From Brachionus manjavacas (Eukaryota; Rotifera; Eurotatoria; Ploima; Brachionidae), in NCBI GenBank assembly GCA_019054805.1, contig JAHQIY010000001.1, positions 682,001-746,000 of the forward strand: a stretch of 64,000 nucleotides of DNA, given 5' to 3'. How positions within the stretch are numbered: position 1 is the stretch's first letter; the number at the start of each line of letters is the position of its first letter. Both the position numbers and the translations under genes were made by a program. A model generated the notes under the pieces. The model was not told the DNA's origin. It searched no databases and worked only from the letters and a program-made list of their open reading frames with translations. Positions 53,640 through 63,311 of the stretch are shown here, in pieces.

Positions 53640-54830
53640 AAATTAAATTCTAATTTAATTAATCTTTTTGTTTGAAAATAAAAATTTTATTAAAAAAAAA
53701 CTTGTAATATAAATTTTAATTTTTTTTATTCTTTTTTTATCAAGCCGAATCGATAAATAGGTAAATTGCACTTATAATTTCTAAACAAATAAAAAACTAT
53801 AGAATAGAAAATTATATTATTTGGAAAAAAATTTTTAACCCCTAAAATAAGATGTTTAATTTTAAAAAAGCTCAAAAAAAGCAACGATCTTAAAAAATAT
53901 TTTAGAACCGCTGCGAAGCTTTTGTCCAAAAAAGTATATGCCAGGCTTTTTTTATTGAGAGCACTTATTTTTTTTAACTTGGTTACCATTTCTTTCAAAC
54001 ATTTTATTTCAAACTTTTTTTAAATAATTATTAAGTATTGTTGCAAAATTAAAATTATTCATTGTATTTTCAAAAAAAATGATTAAAAAATTTTCTATGA
54101 TAATTTAAAATTTCTTGTAATAATAAAAATTTGGGCTGGGTGAATTTTGCCAAATTTACTACACAGCTTGTGTTTTTCTTAAATGCTTTAAATCAAGTGT
54201 AGAATTATTTTGGGAAATTTTTCGAGGTTATTATTTATTCTAGCTTTGAAAAAATAAAAAATAAAATTAATTTTGCCAGAATCCTAGAAAGCTTTTTAAA
54301 TATTATTAATAATAATTAATTCAAAAAATTCTATATTTTTACTAAAAAGAATTTTAAAAAACTTTAAATGAAAAAAATCTTGCTTCTAAATTCAATAAAG
54401 TAATTTCTGTAATTTAAGATTTGTTCATATTTTTAAATATTATTAAATTTTTGATAATTAAAAAAAATGTGTTTTTAAATTTTATTTTATTTTTTTTATG
54501 TAGGAAAATTCTCGATCTTTTCAATCAATTTATATCAAAAGAAGTAAATCAGAATTTAAGAAAATTTTTAAAATCAGTACTGAGTTTTGAATTATTTGAA
54601 AATTTTTTTCCAAAAGAGAATATTGCGTAAGAAAAGGATTCCGATTAGTATAAATTGAAGGATAAAAAATGGCATTTTTTCTCTTTGAATGTTTCATTAA
54701 ATTGCTTTATTATTTTTTCGTCATTTTAAAAATAATATATAGTTAAAAATAAAAACCTTGATCAATACCAGTTTTTTTTCTATTTGATTAAAAACTTTTT
54801 CATTTTAACATAAAACGAATTATACCGGAT
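53640..54830. other. Intergenic, possible orphan exon
   Basis: Mostly AT-rich. The stretch 54502-54630, after a pyrimidine/AG acceptor-like site, encodes KILDLFNQFISKEVNQNLRK and about 20 further residues before a stop. It may be the last exon of an unrecognised gene or chance. Confidence 0.3.
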
Positions 54831-56028
54831 ACTTGCTGCATTTAAATTTTCAGCATTCTAAAGGAAATCGCTTTGAAAATTATTTAACAAAAGCTTTAAT
54901 ATTAATTTTTAGCAAAATGAATAATTCAAATCACAAAATTGTCAAAACATTTGACATATTTAAAAAATGGACAGACTCAATTACCATGCATGGCTTTCCG
55001 AACATATTTCGAACCAAATACAACACAGTTCGAATCATGTGGATCATTTTTTTCCTTTTCTCAAATGCATTATGTTTTTTTATCATAGCTACAAACATCA
55101 TGAACTATCTCAAATACGAAGTAGTCACAACAATAAAAGTAGCTGAAAAAGACTCATTGCCATTTCCAGCAGTGACTGTTTGTAATGCCAATTCTTTTGT
55201 GACAGAAGAAGGCTTAGAATTTGTTTCAAGTGTTTTGGAAAATAATAACTTAACAAACTTTCCAGATCTTTTATTAAAAGATGTTTATAAAGAAAATATG
55301 AAGGACAATTCTTCAATTCTTTATTTTAACTATTTATTTTTTCGCTATTTAACCACAGTTTTCGCAAAGTCAAGCTCAGAAGAGACTAAACAAAAACTCA
55401 AAATAGATTATGAACAAGTGTTTATCAGTTGTCTGTATAATTTAGAGCCATGTAACAAAAACAACTGGACATGGTACTTTGATTCTGCGTTTGGCAATTG
55501 CTTTCGTTTTAATACACAGCAAAATTCAGAAATTAGAAATTCCTATCAGGCCGGAAAGTATCAAGGACTTATGATTGAGCTATTCGTTGGCACACCAGAG
55601 AGTCAAAAAACATTAAGTATATCAACGGGAGCACATATTTTTGTTGATGATAATTTATATAAACCTTTACTTGGACAAGGTGTTGATATAGCGCCAGGGT
55701 TTATATCCAATTTAGTTTTGCAGAGAATTACAACGGAACAGTTGCCCAAGCCATATGGTGAATGCATTGGTAATTTAGATAGCATTGATTCATTTGATTC
55801 AGAATATTACAGAAAAGTGTTTAGATCGAATTTAACTTATCGTCAAGATGACTGCTTTTTAGCCTACATTCAGTCAGAAATTTTTAAAAAATGCAAATGT
55901 GACGAAATGGGATATAGTCTTATTTCAGAAAGTAATAATCCTTGTGACACACTAGAAGAACAAACATGTTCCATGGATCATTATCAAGAGTTAACTCAGT
56001 CAAATTATAAAGATAGGATAGAACCATT

Positions 56029-57620
56029 AAAGTATTTTGATTCAACAATAAACTTATGATTTAATAAATTTATTTTCTAAATGAATAATAGAAAGTGGCC
56101 ACTCTAAGTAGCCAAATGGTTACATACAGAAATAAAGGGAAAATACAAGAAACATAAAATGAGGTTTTAAATTAATAATAAAACAATTGTATATAAACTA
56201 AATATAAATATAAATAGTGTCGTGCGCAAAGCGCAAAATAAGCAAACAACTAATAAAGGAATGGCACTTACATCATTTAATCATGCTTTTAATTCATGAT
56301 TAAATTAAGTGCTGTTGTTGATGTTGATGATGATGTAACTGCACACTGAGTTTAGTTCACGACACTTGACCTTCCTCAAAATTGACTTTAAACCAGAGGT
56401 TTAAACAAAACGAAAAAAAAAATAAAATAAAATTTAATGTAATTGACTAGAATAAATTTTAATATAGGATTAAATAGAAATAAAATGTTTTGATTGAACT
56501 AAATTAAATGTTGAATTATCTTTAATTAGTTTTCTTGGTATATGATCTTGTTCCATGTTCAACTGGGTTTCCAAACCTATCAGGTTTCTTGGTAACCCTC
56601 TTTGGTCTTTGCTCATCAACTTTTTCTTCATCATCTTCCAGTTGATCTCCCTCCGAATCTTGACCCTCCAAATTACCGTCTTCTTCATCCTCTTCATCCT
56701 CTTCATCCTCCAACCTTAATTCATACTTGTCACCAGTTTTAAATCCATCTGTCCCAACAGCACTTGATTGAACATCAGAATTTGTTATATCAGACTTAAT
56801 CGTCTTGTCATCATCAATTATTTCTGGTTCAGGTTTTACGTTTTTATCTTCCCCAAACAGAATATCTTTGACTATTCTAGAACCTGTTTCACACTCATCT
56901 TGAATGTAAAGCTTCATAAAGGATGAATTTCTAACCAAAACAGATCCATTTCTTTCAACAGTTATCATTGAACCGTTGATTTTGACAACTTTAAACGGAT
57001 TAGGATCAAATAATGAATCCGACTTTCTTGACCGTTTCCATTTTAACAAGACAACATCACCACATTTAAAGTTACTTGTTTTGGCCTTCAACTTTTTATC
57101 ATTATATGTTTTCATTTTAGATTTTGAAATAAAATCTTGATTCCTAGCCCTTAGATGTAATTCTTTTTTATTGGAAAAAACTTGTAAACCACTAATGTTT
57201 GGTAACTTGGAAGTCATTAAACTATGCTGAAACATTAACATATTTGGTGAAACACCAGTGGATGAATGCGGAGTATCGCGATAATTGCGTAAAAATTCAA
57301 TTAGTTCAGACTCCCATTCACTCTGTGAAGTACTAGAATTCCGCATAACCTTGCCTAAGTTGCGCATAAAACGCTCACACATGCCATTTGATCGAGGCCA
57401 TAGTGGTGTGATTTTTCTATGCTTAAAACCTTGCTGCACAGTAAATTGCTTAAAATTGAACGAATTAAAAGGCGGACCATTGTCCGACTTGACCATACGT
57501 GGTATGCCAAATACTGAGAAAAATTCATTCAACACCGGAATAACACATCCAGCAGAAGTGCTCGATATTGTTTTGACCAAAGGGTACCTTGAGTACTCAC
57601 AAATTATTACCAATAAGTAT
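56029..57620 (-). mobile_element. 5'-truncated gypsy element with 21-bp target duplication
   Basis: Minus-strand sequence begins inside an integrase core (LLVIICEYSRYPLV), runs through the integrase C terminus and an acidic tail, then a polypurine tract (GAGGAAGGTCAAG, about 56380) and a 3'-LTR start TGTCGTGAAC (about 56367). It ends about 40 nt after an AATAAA at the left junction. The target duplication is 56008-56028 and 57621-57641, 21 bp, far longer than integrase makes. Together with the 5' truncation this looks like reinsertion of a transcript by LINE-type machinery. No poly(A) tail is visible at the 3' junction. Confidence 0.8.
56522..57620 (-). pseudogene. Gypsy integrase C-terminal fragment
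   Basis: An open frame of about 363 residues on the minus strand, lacking the first catalytic Asp because of the 5' truncation. It keeps the second Asp (KSDNGPPF) and the Glu (SNGMCERFMRNL), then FRNYRDTPHSSTGVSPNMLMF, the GPY-like module (CGDVVLLKWKR...FDPNPFKVVKI), an acidic EDEEDEEDEEDG run and a basic tail. It belongs to a different gypsy lineage from the element at 44-51 kb. Confidence 0.8.
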
Positions 57621-58349
57621 TAAAGATAGGATAGAACCATTTTGTCCTTTGGGGTGTAAATCAGTCAGCTTTGACATAGCTAAATCGGAAAATAGATACC
57701 CTTCTGTAAACTACGGAATAAATATGATTAAAACTCATGATAAATTGACAAGCTTACTAGGAAATAAATCAGACATTAGTATTGAAGATTTACGTGAAAA
57801 TATTTTGGCAGTTAATGTTTACTATGAACATTTAAAAGAAACAGAGATAAAACAGAGTCCTAGTATTACATGGGATGGTCTAGTTGGAAGCGTCGGCGGA
57901 ACTTTAGGCTTATTTTTGGGAATTAGTGTTCTCAGCTTTGCGGAACTAATTGATTTACTTTTTCAAATTGTATTCAACAAAACTTCAAACAAAGTTTTTA
58001 TTTCAACAAAAAATTAGAATCTTATCTAAAATATTATCGAAACGATGAAATTTTATTTATTTAAAAATTTTATTATCAATGTGACCCGGTTTTTAATGGA
58101 TTCAATTTTTGCCATAGCTTTGGCAATACTGGAAACAATTCTGAATTTAACAAAAATTATGTTTTTTTATTATTATATCAATAGTACTGAAATTTAAATT
58201 TTTTATCATTTATATTCACAAATATATATTTCAAATAAATAAATAAATAATAATGATACTGAACACTTTTTTAATTAAGTTATGAAAATTTCTCAAATAT
58301 TTAAATGTTGAAGCAGTGCTTATTTAAACATAAAATTTTATAAATTTTT

Positions 58350-58578
58350 AAATCAATGCGAGTGGAACAGCTTTCAACATTTCGTCGATACTTTCCAAGA
58401 ATTACGCATTATTCGTCTAAATGAAGACAATTGGCGTTTGAGCACATGTACCTGTCCATCGTGGTTTAAACATTACATGTGCAAGCACATCTTAGGAATT
58501 GCCTTTCGAGATTGATTATTTACAGAATTTCCAAAGAAGCCTGGAATTGGTCAAGTTGCGAGTGTTGGACGGTTTTTG
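58350..58578 (+). pseudogene. SWIM zinc-finger relic
   Basis: The frame reads WNSFQHFVDTFQELRIIRLN, then CTCPSWFKHYMCKH, an exact SWIM motif (C-x-C-x8-C-x-H), and is broken by a TGA after AFRD; the same frame then continues FPKKPGIGQVASVGR. No start codon. SWIM fingers of this type form the C-terminal part of Mutator-like transposases. It is followed by the TTGACA array. Confidence 0.75.
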
Positions 58579-58604
58579 TTATATTTTCTTTCATTTTATT
58601 TTTT

Positions 58605-58850
58605 TTACTTGACAAATAATTTTATATTTCACAGAAAAAAAATTTTTTCATTGAAAAATTTGTTTATATTATATTGACAAATATATTTTCTAATTGACAA
58701 ATTTAAAAACTAATTGACAAAACATTTATTTAAATGACATTTATTTTTTCAGATTGACACTAGTATAACTGACGAATTATCTAGTTTTAATTGACAAATA
58801 TTTGTTTTTTAATTCACATATATATATATATTAATTGACATAATATCATT
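58605..58850 (+). repeat. Dispersed TTGACA motif array
   Basis: Seven exact TTGACA motifs, mostly within AATTGACAAAT, plus degenerate ones, spaced by about 15-60 bp in 245 bp of otherwise AT-only sequence. One unit reads ATTGACACTAG, shared with the left arm of the Mutator-like element (ATTGACACTAGATAA, about 62146). Confidence 0.7.
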
Positions 58851-59184
58851 TAGTCTTTTTAAAATAATACAATATATCGAAATGTTTTATATAAAAAGAT
58901 TTTTAAAAAAAAAAGATAAAATTTAATTAATTTGTAAAAGTTTTTGTAGACCAATTTAAATTTATTAAAATATAAATAGATTTAAGAAAAATTATATTTA
59001 AATATTAAGAATAAATAGATAACTCGTAGAACAAAAAAAAATAGCAAAAAAGATAATGAAAAAGACAATAAAAATATAATTTTTTTATTCTTATTTTAGC
59101 CTTACTTCATAACAAAAAAATGTGTTTAAACAAGAAAATAAATTTTTTACAAAATAAAATAAATGTAATAAAAGAAAAAAATTA

Positions 59185-59560
59185 TTGTTTCACCAAAGTT
59201 TTTTTTGCTTTTGGAATACGACCTATTATTATTTTATAATTTAATTAAGGAAAATATATATAGCTTGAACTGGTACATTACACAAATTAAACAACTGCAA
59301 AAAAAATAATATGTTTACAAATTAATTTTGAAAAAGTATAGCAGGTACAATAAATTTTCATCCAACTTTGTTTATTAAGCTTATCAATCCAAATTTTATT
59401 AGAAATTTCTTTATAATCTTCGAAATCTACCCATGATCTTTTGTTTAGACTCTTCTTGAATTTCTTGACTGTTGCTTCGAACTCTGACTTGGTTTCTATT
59501 TTCGATGAACCGATATAAATATGGTTTGGTACAGTGCAAGAATTTCGTAAATTTTAGAAG
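59185..59560 (-). pseudogene. Second SWIM relic, opposite strand
   Basis: On the minus strand the frame SSKIETKSEFEATVKKFKKS leads through KRSWVDFEDY to CTCYTFSKLICKH, a SWIM-type C-x-C-x7-C-x-H, then stops. About 90 bp further a GRIPKAKKTLVKQ end, the usual Lys-rich terminus of these transposase-derived proteins, is still legible. No start; a decayed copy. Confidence 0.65.
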
Positions 59561-59863
59561 CTCATTTGAAAGACATTGACCCAAAATTAGATTGGTATTG
59601 AAGGTTCATTAGAAAACTTAAACAAGTTCCGCAACCATCTTAAAAGTGCTCGGATAGTGATCGGTCCATGTGCTTCGAAGGGAAAGGCGCCGTCATAATA
59701 TGACAAAAATTTAAAAATTAAAATTAAAATATCTAATTATTTTGTGAGTTTCGTTGGTCAGATTGTACTTGTTAAAAAAAAGCAATTATAAAGAACTAAT
59801 TCAAAATATTTCTAATTAGAATTTTTAACTTCTGAAAAATTTATTAAAAGTTTCATTTTTGAG

Positions 59864-60232
59864 ATGAAAATGAATTTGATGTCACTTATGTTTTTTATGG
59901 TTTTGGTTATTAGTCATACCAAATCACAATTTTTAGAGTATCTGAAACCCCAGCTAGAAAAAATCAATTTGATTGATATTTATTTTTTTAATAAAATAAG
60001 TAATCAAAATGATGCAATACTGCAGCAATTATCAAAAATAGAAAAATCCATTTCTCCAAAGCTGACAGCAAAATTGAGTCCAAACGCCACATGTTCATCA
60101 ATTGATTTAACATGTTCGCCAGGAAATTGTTCCCAATTTCGACGTTGCATAGCAGATCAAGTTATCACACTCAAATGTCCCAATAATTTACTCTTTTCGA
60201 ATCAAACAAAATCGTGTCAATTTCCCCTTTAA
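59864..60232 (+). CDS. Small secreted protein, chitin-binding type-2-like
   Basis: 122 residues, single exon. Residues 1-21 are a signal peptide (hydrophobic MSLMFFMVLVIS, then SHTKSQ). After a helical linker come six Cys with spacing C-x6-C-x4-C-x5-C-x9-C-x12-C (residues about 77-119), ending CPNNLLFSNQTKSCQFPL, which matches the peritrophin-A/CBM14 pattern (C...CP-x-GLxF...C). Aromatic residues typical of strong chitin binders are few, so binding is uncertain. It is likely exported to a chitinous or mucous matrix. Confidence 0.65.
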   Translation: MKMNLMSLMFFMVLVISHTKSQFLEYLKPQLEKINLIDIYFFNKISNQNDAILQQLSKIEKSISPKLTAKLSPNATCSSIDLTCSPGNCSQFRRCIADQVITLKCPNNLLFSNQTKSCQFPL

Positions 60233-60547
60233 ACATTTTTTAATAAAAAATAAATTTTTTCAAAATTTTTTTTATTTATTCAAGAGTCTAAGAGATTTAA
60301 TTTTAAAAAAAAGAAGGTGGGTTAGAATCCGGATTAAACTAGAGCTATTCAGGTAACGCTTATTCAAAGCGAAATTTGATATTTATCTTTTAAATCTTTG
60401 AAAAAATATTAAATTAAATAAAAATGAATTATTTGTCAACTAAAATGGAATTATCAAGTCGGTCTAAAATTACATTTTGAAGTGATATTTAATTTATCTC
60501 AATATAAATGTTAGTTGGAAATTTTATTAAATCACATAATTCAAAAA
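60233..60547. other. Spacer between two secreted-protein genes
   Basis: AT-rich. It contains the 3' flank of the chitin-binding-like gene and the leader of the cystatin; nothing else is seen. Confidence 0.4.
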
Positions 60548-60895
60548 ATGTTTCAGAAAATTGTTATTCTACTAGCTTTGATTGCTCTAGGTAGCTGCCA
60601 ATTAGGAGGTTTGCAAACAGGCGAGGTTTCAAGTGAAGCTTGGCAAATGGCTATTTGGTCAACTAATCAATTGTCTACGTACACCAGTTCGCAGGGTCAA
60701 CACGTTGTCAAGAATATTCGTGATCTTACCACTCAAATAGTTTCTGGAGTCGTTTACAGATTTACAATGGATGTAAGTGTTAGTTCACCGACTGGTACTT
60801 TGTCATTCACATGTAGAGTCGCTATTTATGACCAACCATGGACTTCGTCAAGAGGATTTTTGAGCAGCGAACCACCTAAGTGTGTCAGACTTTAA
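60548..60895 (+). CDS. Secreted cystatin (cysteine protease inhibitor)
   Basis: 115 residues, single exon, starting at ATG 60548. Residues 1-17 are a signal peptide (VILLALIALGSCQ). The mature part has the three cystatin contacts: N-terminal GG (19-20), first hairpin QIVSG (about residues 65-69, QxVxG) in TTQIVSGVVYRFTMDV, and second hairpin PW (YDQPWTS). Two Cys (TCRV, PKCVRL) would form the single C-terminal disulfide. It inhibits papain-type proteases outside the cell or in lysosomes. It is shorter at the C terminus than vertebrate cystatin C but all inhibitory elements are intact. Confidence 0.85.
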   Translation: MFQKIVILLALIALGSCQLGGLQTGEVSSEAWQMAIWSTNQLSTYTSSQGQHVVKNIRDLTTQIVSGVVYRFTMDVSVSSPTGTLSFTCRVAIYDQPWTSSRGFLSSEPPKCVRL

Positions 60896-61828
60896 ACTTG
60901 ATTTCATTAAAAAAAATGTTTTTTTTTTATATAAATTTTTTATTTTGGAAAAAATATTCAAACAAAAAAAAGAATAAAAAATAGATGCTAATAGTATATT
61001 CTAGATGTTTGATCTGATTTTAATTAAAATTTTAGAATTTTTTCAAATAAAATAGAATGGGTTGATAAATAGTTAAAAAATTGTTTTAAGAAAAATAATT
61101 TTTACACTAATTTATTCAAAAACCAAATTGAAAGTCTTATGAGTTGGAAGCCGAAGCAACCACAAGAAATGGGAGCAGTCTGGAACTCCTTCTGAACCTG
61201 TTATACCAGAGACCTGTTATAGGAAAAGTCTGGTATAGTCTTTGAATAAAAATTAGAACATAATTATAAATCTTTTATTTCTTCATAATAATCTTAGCAA
61301 AAATAAGGCCCTCGAAAACGATAAATAGAAAGGAAGATAGATAATTTTAGAGAGATTTACCTAATGAAAATATAAAAGGATTTACTTTAAATTTTTTCAA
61401 AAACTTAACATGCTCAATATTTAAAATAAGTTATATTCTATGGTGTGCCTGTTTAACTCTTCGGCTAAGCTTTTTAGACTAATTATCTGTATTTAAAAAC
61501 AAAAAATAGACTGAATCCACTTATAAAACATAACAAATGATAAAATAGCCATAATAAACAAAAATTTATTAAATTTTAAATAAATATTTAGATTATAAAT
61601 TTTTCAAATATTTTATTTAAATTTGAGAAATTAAATTCGAATACCGCAAATTTTTAAGTTTTTCCCCCAATTTTATTAGAAAAACCACAAAAAATAAAAA
61701 AATACATAAAAATTAAAAAATATTTTAATATTTTAAATTTTTTGGTTGATTTTAATTTAATACCAAATTTTCAGCTTTTCAAATTTAAATTTTGTTGGAA
61801 TTTTAAATTTAAAAATAGACTGTTTTCG
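60896..61828. other. Intergenic, with a hairpin near 61200
   Basis: AT-rich, no gene. At 61201-61240 TATACCAGA and TCTGGTATA pair around a loop of about 20 nt. Confidence 0.4.
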
Positions 61829-62255
61829 GAGGAATGGACAATTCATAGAATTTTTTATTCATAGAAAAATAATTGATAGAATAGCTTTATTAATTATTCA
61901 TAGAAAAAATATTCGTAGAAAAGATTGTCATAGAATAAAATCGCAAAATATTAATTGATACTAGATAAAATGATGAATCTACTAGATAAAAAAGATTATT
62001 TTTACTATATAATGAATTTATTCACTAGATAAAAAAATTAGCTCCTATAAAAAAAAATTAATCAATATAAATTGAGAGAATTTACTATATAAAATAATTA
62101 ATTGATATCAATTGAGATTAATTCATCCGATAAAATTGACACTAGATAATACAATTTTGAACTCGAGTTTTAAATTAAATAATTAATTGACATTTAATTA
62201 GATTGATAATATAAATTGCTTTCTTAAATTACTTTGAATCTATATTTAACTAAAA

Positions 62256-62573
62256 ATGACCCAAAATGAATCTTTTTCATCTTATAGTAGCGAGGATTCC
62301 GATTCAAGCACTGAGGCTACTACCACAGAGACTTACGAGATAGTACCAAGGGAAAATCTACAAGCAACGCTACCTTGTACTTTTAATCAAGCTCAAGCAG
62401 ATTTAGTTGAAAATCAAAATGCGCAAAGAAAAAAACGAGGGAAAAACAAAAATTATGAGCTCCAAATCGAGTGTCAAAGCCTTAAAGAAGCGATTGATTA
62501 TATCAACCAACTAGACTCGGTTAAATGGACTCGATGTGATACAAGAAGAACAAATGAAGGAGAAAAACGCTAA
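62256..62573 (+). CDS. N-terminal part of the Mutator-like protein
   Basis: 105 residues: an acidic Ser-rich start (SSYSSEDSDSSTEATTTETYE), a basic patch (RKKRGKNK), then LQIECQSLKEAIDYINQLDSVKWTRCDTRRTNEGEK, which resembles the beginning of the DNA-binding domain that precedes many Mutator transposases. It ends at TAA 62571-62573. The next ATG (62577) is in the same frame, so one stop codon separates this part from the SWIM part. The split may be real, a nonsense mutation, or a suppressed stop. Confidence 0.6.
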   Translation: MTQNESFSSYSSEDSDSSTEATTTETYEIVPRENLQATLPCTFNQAQADLVENQNAQRKKRGKNKNYELQIECQSLKEAIDYINQLDSVKWTRCDTRRTNEGEKR

Positions 62574-62576
62574 ACA

Positions 62577-63311
62577 ATGAAATTGGCTTTTGAATGGTCG
62601 TTAAAACGTTTACCAGTAATTTCAAAAAAGATCGAAAACAAGCGTTTTTTCTTCCTGCAAAGTTCGTCATATTCGGGTAATAAATTGGACTCAACTATTT
62701 GTAATGAATTTTATCAAACATTACAAAAGCGAAACTGGTCTAGCTTCGATTCTTATTATTCTCACGTCACGTCAATTTTCTACATTGATTTCAATGAGGC
62801 AGATTGGAAAAATAGTCGTTGTAGTTGTCCGTATTGGCCTAAACATTATATTTGCAAACATGTTATTGCTCTTGCCGAGCGTCTACTTTTGTTCGAGTTT
62901 CCTGCAAATGTAAAAGTAATTCCGATCGGTCAAAAAAGACAAGCAGGTAGACCAAAAAACACAGCAGAATGCTTAGACAAACAACCTGGTGAGCAAATAA
63001 GCGATTCAAGCGATGAAGACACTTACGAAGACTACTTTGACATACCAGTAAACCAGCAAGTTAACCAACGTGTAAATCGTACAAGCGAGATATTTGAAAT
63101 GGAAGTTTTAGAGTCTCTTGAAAACATTAATTCCAAATCGCCAGATATAATCGAAACCAAACGTGGGCGTGGTAGACCGAAAAAGTGTGACGCGGGTTCT
63201 AATTCAAACAAAGTCGCGAGTCAAAAATCAACAGCTAAAAGAACATCTTCAAATAACAATGCCGACGAAAACGTGCAAGTAATTAAAAGTAAAAGAAGAA
63301 GAATTAATTAG
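62577..63311 (+). CDS. SWIM zinc-finger protein of the Mutator-like element
   Basis: 244 residues. After a helical region (KLAFEWSLKRLPVISKKIE and NEFYQTLQKRNWSSFDSYY) comes CSCPYWPKHYICKH, a full SWIM motif (C-x-C-x8-C-x-H, about residues 83-96). Then AT-hook-like KRQAGRPK and RGRGRPKK, acidic stretches and a basic tail KSKRRRIN, so it is nuclear and DNA-binding by inference. The DDE transposase core that should come before SWIM is missing, hence not autonomous. Same frame as the upstream part, separated by TAA-ACA. Confidence 0.75.
   Translation: MKLAFEWSLKRLPVISKKIENKRFFFLQSSSYSGNKLDSTICNEFYQTLQKRNWSSFDSYYSHVTSIFYIDFNEADWKNSRCSCPYWPKHYICKHVIALAERLLLFEFPANVKVIPIGQKRQAGRPKNTAECLDKQPGEQISDSSDEDTYEDYFDIPVNQQVNQRVNRTSEIFEMEVLESLENINSKSPDIIETKRGRGRPKKCDAGSNSNKVASQKSTAKRTSSNNNADENVQVIKSKRRRIN

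Larger units (their letters stand above)
54917..58017 (+). pseudogene. DEG/ENaC-family sodium channel gene interrupted by a retroelement
   Basis: Coding 54917-56028 and 57642-58017 together make 496 codons including the stop, the family's normal length, with no other break. The protein would be a trimeric, amiloride-type Na+ channel subunit (ASIC/FaNaC-like). Seen: TM1 (about 40-62), LPFPAVTVCNAN, a Cys-rich extracellular region, DDCFLAYIQSEIFKKCKCDEMGY, CPLGC, and TM2 with the pore signature GGTLGLFLGISVLSFAE. The 1592-bp insert at 56029-57620 sits between P370 and the CPLGC segment and is flanked by a 21-bp direct duplication. With the insert the frame stops soon after the junction (56057-56059). 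It is a recent null allele, unless the insert is spliced out. Confidence 0.85.

Noticed and set aside
53726-53998. 90-codon minus-strand frame
   Set aside because: Composed almost wholly of Lys, Phe, Leu and Ile, as expected by chance, with no motif.
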